9,576 bases of DNA from contig CAZTIB010000064.1 in assembly GCA_964613615.1 (NCBI GenBank), positions 1 to 9,576 on the forward strand. Direction: 5' to 3'. The stretch is from J054 sp964613615. Its GTDB lineage: Bacteria; Pseudomonadota; Gammaproteobacteria; Steroidobacterales; GCA-2729495. The translations under genes and the position numbers were made by a program. The notes under the pieces are model-generated. The model was not told the origin of the DNA, searched no databases, and saw only the letters and a list, made by a program, of their open reading frames with translations. Shown piece by piece: positions 7,115 through 9,576 of this stretch. Each line of letters starts with the position of its first letter. Position 1 is the stretch's first letter.

Positions 7115-8029
7115 ATGAGCGGAGCAGCAGTTGCCGCCGCACGCAGCGATGGCGCCGACGCGGGCGTTCGGCGGTCGTGGGGGCAAGTCATATTCAGTCC
7201 GCGTGGTGCGGTGCTGGGTTATTCCCTGGCCGCGTGTGCGTTGGTGCTCGGTTGGCTTACGCGCGAGGCCAATCCGCTGACCGCAGAGGAAGGGCTGGGC
7301 TACGCGCTGGGCATCGTCGGCGGTTCGCTGATGCTGATTATCCTTCTATACAGCGCCCGCAAGCGCGTGCGCTTTCTGCGGCGTTTTGGCGCCACGAAGC
7401 ACTGGTTTCGAATCCACATGATGATGGGCGTCGTCGGTCCGCTGCTGATTCTTTATCACTGCAATTTCGATATCGGTTCCCTGAACTCGCAGGTCGCGCT
7501 CTACTGCACCCTGTTGGTGGCGGGTAGCGGCGTCATCGGTCGCTACCTTTATTCCCAGATTCACCAGGGCCTGTACGGCCGTAAATCATCCCTGGTCAGG
7601 CTGGCCGGGCAGCTGCAAAGCTCCAATGAACAACTATCGAGCAGCAGGGGGCTGATCCGCGAGATCCGCGAACGCCTGATCGAGCTCGGCAACGAGGCCA
7701 TGGAACCGCCGGCTAGCCTCGCACAGAGCCTGGTCCGCCCGGTGACCATGGGCATTCGGACGCGCTGGCTTTATCACCGGCTCAGCTGGGTGGCGCGCAA
7801 GGAGCTGGTGGCCAGATCGATGACGTCGGCAGCGGTTGGTGAGCACCAGGATCGACTCATGAACACGACCCGCCGTTTTTTGCAGCAGCACCTGACGGAG
7901 ATCCGGCGGGTTGCCCAGTTCGGCTTTTACGAACGGCTGTTTTCATGGTGGCACACCGTGCATGTGCCCTTTCTTTTCATGATGGTGCTGTCCGGCATCG
8001 TGCACGTTCTTGCCGTGCACATGTACTGA
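7115..8029 (+). CDS. Five-helix membrane protein, probable di-haem cytochrome b (ferric-reductase-like)
   Basis: A 304-residue protein. Hydrophobic helices lie at about 32-48, 63-80, 102-116, 128-146 and 284-302. Arg/Lys distribution places the N-terminus, the 81-100 loop and the large 147-275 loop in the cytoplasm. Two helices each carry a His pair 14 residues apart: H101/H115 and H283/H297. This HX13H arrangement is known from ferric reductases and NADPH oxidases, where two helices hold two stacked b haems. No FAD or NAD(P) domain is attached; the divergent flavoprotein could supply it. ATG at 7115 is chosen because GGGAGGA (7101-7107) lies 7 nt upstream; ATG at 7109 is too close to that site and GTG at 7085 has no clear site. 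The cytochrome c gene follows after 17 nt. Haem b binding is inferred from spacing, not proven. Confidence 0.75.
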   Translation: MSGAAVAAARSDGADAGVRRSWGQVIFSPRGAVLGYSLAACALVLGWLTREANPLTAEEGLGYALGIVGGSLMLIILLYSARKRVRFLRRFGATKHWFRIHMMMGVVGPLLILYHCNFDIGSLNSQVALYCTLLVAGSGVIGRYLYSQIHQGLYGRKSSLVRLAGQLQSSNEQLSSSRGLIREIRERLIELGNEAMEPPASLAQSLVRPVTMGIRTRWLYHRLSWVARKELVARSMTSAAVGEHQDRLMNTTRRFLQQHLTEIRRVAQFGFYERLFSWWHTVHVPFLFMMVLSGIVHVLAVHMY

Positions 8030-8046
8030 GCGGGAAGCCGGCGGCA

Positions 8047-8112
8047 GTGAGAAGGTATGCGATTTTGGTCACGGCAATGATGATCGGCGGCGCTGGCGCC
8101 CCGGCGTGGGCC
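8047..8112 (+). other. Sec signal peptide of the multihaem cytochrome
   Basis: Residues 1-22: a basic n-region (MRRY), a hydrophobic core (AILVTAMMIGGAGA) and an AWA cleavage site before VDLE. Periplasmic export is required for c-haem attachment. No lipobox cysteine is present, so the protein is not predicted to be a lipoprotein. Confidence 0.85.
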
Positions 8113-9576
8113 GTGGACCTCGAGCGCCTGGTGATGCCCGGCCCGGTCATCGCCGGGCATGCCGACGTGGAGGCCGATTGCGATCAGTGCCACGTGGCCT
8201 TCTCACGCGACCAGCAACGCGACCTGTGCCTGGCCTGTCACGAAGACGTAGCCGAGGATCTGGCTGCTGGCACCGGTTTTCATGGTCTCGATTCAGCGGC
8301 GAGCAACGACACCTGCTCAAGCTGTCACACCGAACACGAGGGGCGGGATGCCGACGTGGTCGGTCTCGACACCGAGGCTTTCGATCACGATCTGACCGAC
8401 TTCGCGTTGCTCGGGACGCACCTGGAAACCGAGTGTGCTGACTGCCATACGGAAGAAACCAAATACCGGGAGGCCCCCCAGGCCTGCTTCGACTGCCACG
8501 AAGAAGACGACGAACATCACGGCGGGCTCGGCCAGGAATGCGCCGATTGCCACGAACCCACCGAGTGGCCGGAGACGAGTTTCGACCATGAGGAGCAGAG
8601 CGGTTACGCCTTGTTGGGTGGCCACGCCGACGCCGAATGCCTGGCGTGCCATGTCGACTATCGGTATGAGAATACGCCGACCGATTGCTACGCCTGTCAC
8701 GTCGAAGATGACCCCCATGAAGGGCTGAACGGTAAAGACTGCGCGTTCTGTCATACAGTTCGTGACTGGGAACAACTGCTCTTCGATCACGCCAAAGAAT
8801 CCGGTTTCGCGCTGCTGGGCCGCCATGACGAGATTGCGTGCAACGATTGCCACACCGGCAACAAGTTCGACGAACCGCTGGAACAGACCTGCGTTAGCTG
8901 CCACGAGGCCGATGACGAGCACGAAGGTAGCAACGGGCCTGCCTGCGGTGACTGTCACACGCCGGCCGGCTGGGCCGAGACCACCTTCGATCATGCCGCC
9001 GACACGGCTTTTCCGTTGCTCGGCGCCCATGGCGAGGTGGCCTGCGGAGATTGCCACGAGAGCCCGGCGCACGAAGTGGCGCCGCCGTCTACCTGTTTCG
9101 GTTGCCACGCCGATGACGACCCGCATGACGGCCAGGAAGGCGAAGACTGCGGTTCATGCCACAACGAGCAGGACTGGCAGACGAGCGTTGCCTTCGACCA
9201 TGACCTGACCATCTTCCCGTTGATCGGCAAGCACCGCGATGCCGGCTGTGTGGATTGTCACGAGACACCTCGGTTCCTCGATGCGGCGGAACAATGCGTG
9301 GACTGCCATCTTGACGACGACACCCACGCGGGCAGCTTGGGTCTGGAATGCGGCGTGTGCCACAACCCCAACGACTGGTCCTTCTGGCTCTTCGATCACG
9401 CCCGGCAGACGCGTTTCGTGCTGGACGGGGCCCATGCGGACCTGGTTTGCGAGGCCTGTCACACACGGCCTCTCGAGCAGCAGACGCTGCAGTTCGGCCA
9501 GTGCGTGTCCTGTCACCGCGCCGACGATGTCCACAGCGGTGAATTCGGCAGCGACTGCGAGCGTTGTCACAACACC
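8047..9576 (+). CDS. Secreted multihaem cytochrome c, at least 21 haems (partial, C-terminus beyond window)
   Basis: An open frame of 510 codons with no stop before the window edge. GTG at 8047 is the best start: GGGAAG lies 9 nt upstream and it gives a full Sec signal peptide (basic MRRY, hydrophobic core, APAWA with cleavage after residue 22); ATGs at 8077 and 8080 would truncate it. CXXCH haem motifs begin at residues 45, 61, 90, 130, 147, 165, 198, 214, 232, 265, 282, 300, 333, 350, 368, 401, 417, 435, 468, 486 and 504. From residue 130 they fall into triplets with a 67-68-residue period. Each triplet carries three extra conserved His (FDH, GxH, DDxH or similar), enough for bis-His ligation of every haem. 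The mature protein is strongly Asp/Glu-rich. The N-terminal module has a CHTEHEGRDA stretch familiar from class III-like cytochromes. Probable periplasmic electron wire. Confidence 0.93.
   Translation, partial: MRRYAILVTAMMIGGAGAPAWAVDLERLVMPGPVIAGHADVEADCDQCHVAFSRDQQRDLCLACHEDVAEDLAAGTGFHGLDSAASNDTCSSCHTEHEGRDADVVGLDTEAFDHDLTDFALLGTHLETECADCHTEETKYREAPQACFDCHEEDDEHHGGLGQECADCHEPTEWPETSFDHEEQSGYALLGGHADAECLACHVDYRYENTPTDCYACHVEDDPHEGLNGKDCAFCHTVRDWEQLLFDHAKESGFALLGRHDEIACNDCHTGNKFDEPLEQTCVSCHEADDEHEGSNGPACGDCHTPAGWAETTFDHAADTAFPLLGAHGEVACGDCHESPAHEVAPPSTCFGCHADDDPHDGQEGEDCGSCHNEQDWQTSVAFDHDLTIFPLIGKHRDAGCVDCHETPRFLDAAEQCVDCHLDDDTHAGSLGLECGVCHNPNDWSFWLFDHARQTRFVLDGAHADLVCEACHTRPLEQQTLQFGQCVSCHRADDVHSGEFGSDCERCHNT
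8398..9576 (+). repeat. Protein-level tandem repeat of ~68-residue triheme modules (six units)
   Basis: Each unit (about 203 bp) has the pattern F/Y-x-L-x-G-x-H, CXXCH, ~12 residues, CXXCH, D/E-D-x-H, about 8 residues, CXXCH, W-x-x-x-x-FDH. First-haem cysteines lie at residues 130, 198, 265, 333, 401 and 468. The units are clearly diverged in DNA sequence, so this is an old repeat kept by protein structure. The sixth unit reaches the window edge, so more may follow. Confidence 0.9.

Noticed and set aside
8317..9126. 269-residue open frame on the minus strand under the cytochrome gene
   Set aside because: It is antisense to the regularly spaced CXXCH codons; its Val/Gly-rich sequence is the mirror of Asp, Cys and His codons, and it has no recognisable domain.
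8179..9570. Paired cysteines as zinc-binding motifs
   Set aside because: Every motif is exactly CXXCH, the protein has a signal peptide and spare histidines match the haem number, so c-haem attachment fits better.
8398..9576. Regular ~203-bp periodicity as a CRISPR or DNA satellite
   Set aside because: The repeat is at protein level only; the DNA units are diverged and lie within one open frame with haem motifs.

Overview
The window is GC-rich and gene-dense, from a bacterium (no introns, Shine-Dalgarno sites, 4-nt ATGA overlaps). Its gene families fit a Gram-negative respiring organism: a periplasmic multihaem c-type cytochrome sits beside a V-type ATPase of the kind found in Bacteroidetes, spirochaetes and some Proteobacteria. 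The strongly acidic cytochrome and a rotor subunit with a sodium-type ligand set would suit a saline or alkaline habitat. That is inference, and the species cannot be named from this sequence.

Positions 1-5303 (minus strand) hold a tightly packed V/A-type ATPase operon read from high to low coordinates: B (ntpB), D (ntpD), I (ntpI), K (ntpK), E (ntpE), then the start of a DUF2764-like gene that runs off the left edge. Genes overlap or are separated by a few bases, and most have good ribosome-binding sites. D is the central rotor shaft, K the membrane ring, I the membrane stator with the ion-channel arginine, E the peripheral stalk and B the non-catalytic head subunit. The catalytic A subunit is not in the window. 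The usual order known for this operon type is E-DUF2764-A-B-D-I-K, so this operon looks circularly permuted, and A may lie just beyond position 1.

Positions 5304-5553 hold no convincing gene, only a short coding-like stretch just upstream of ntpB.

Positions 5554-9576 hold a different module, probably a transmembrane electron-transfer system. A membrane-anchored flavoprotein with two Fe-S motifs (minus strand) is divergent from a two-gene plus-strand unit. That unit encodes a five-helix membrane protein with two HX13H motifs (probable di-haem b cytochrome) and a secreted cytochrome c with 21 CXXCH motifs in 510 residues, still open at the right edge. The cytochrome is built from triheme modules, six of them in exact register at about 68 residues each. 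The inferred route is NAD(P)H, FAD and Fe-S on the cytoplasmic side, haem b across the membrane, and a c-haem wire in the periplasm; direction and physiological substrate are unknown. The 247-bp divergent region between the two arms contains an AT-rich core and two inverted repeats that may be operators.
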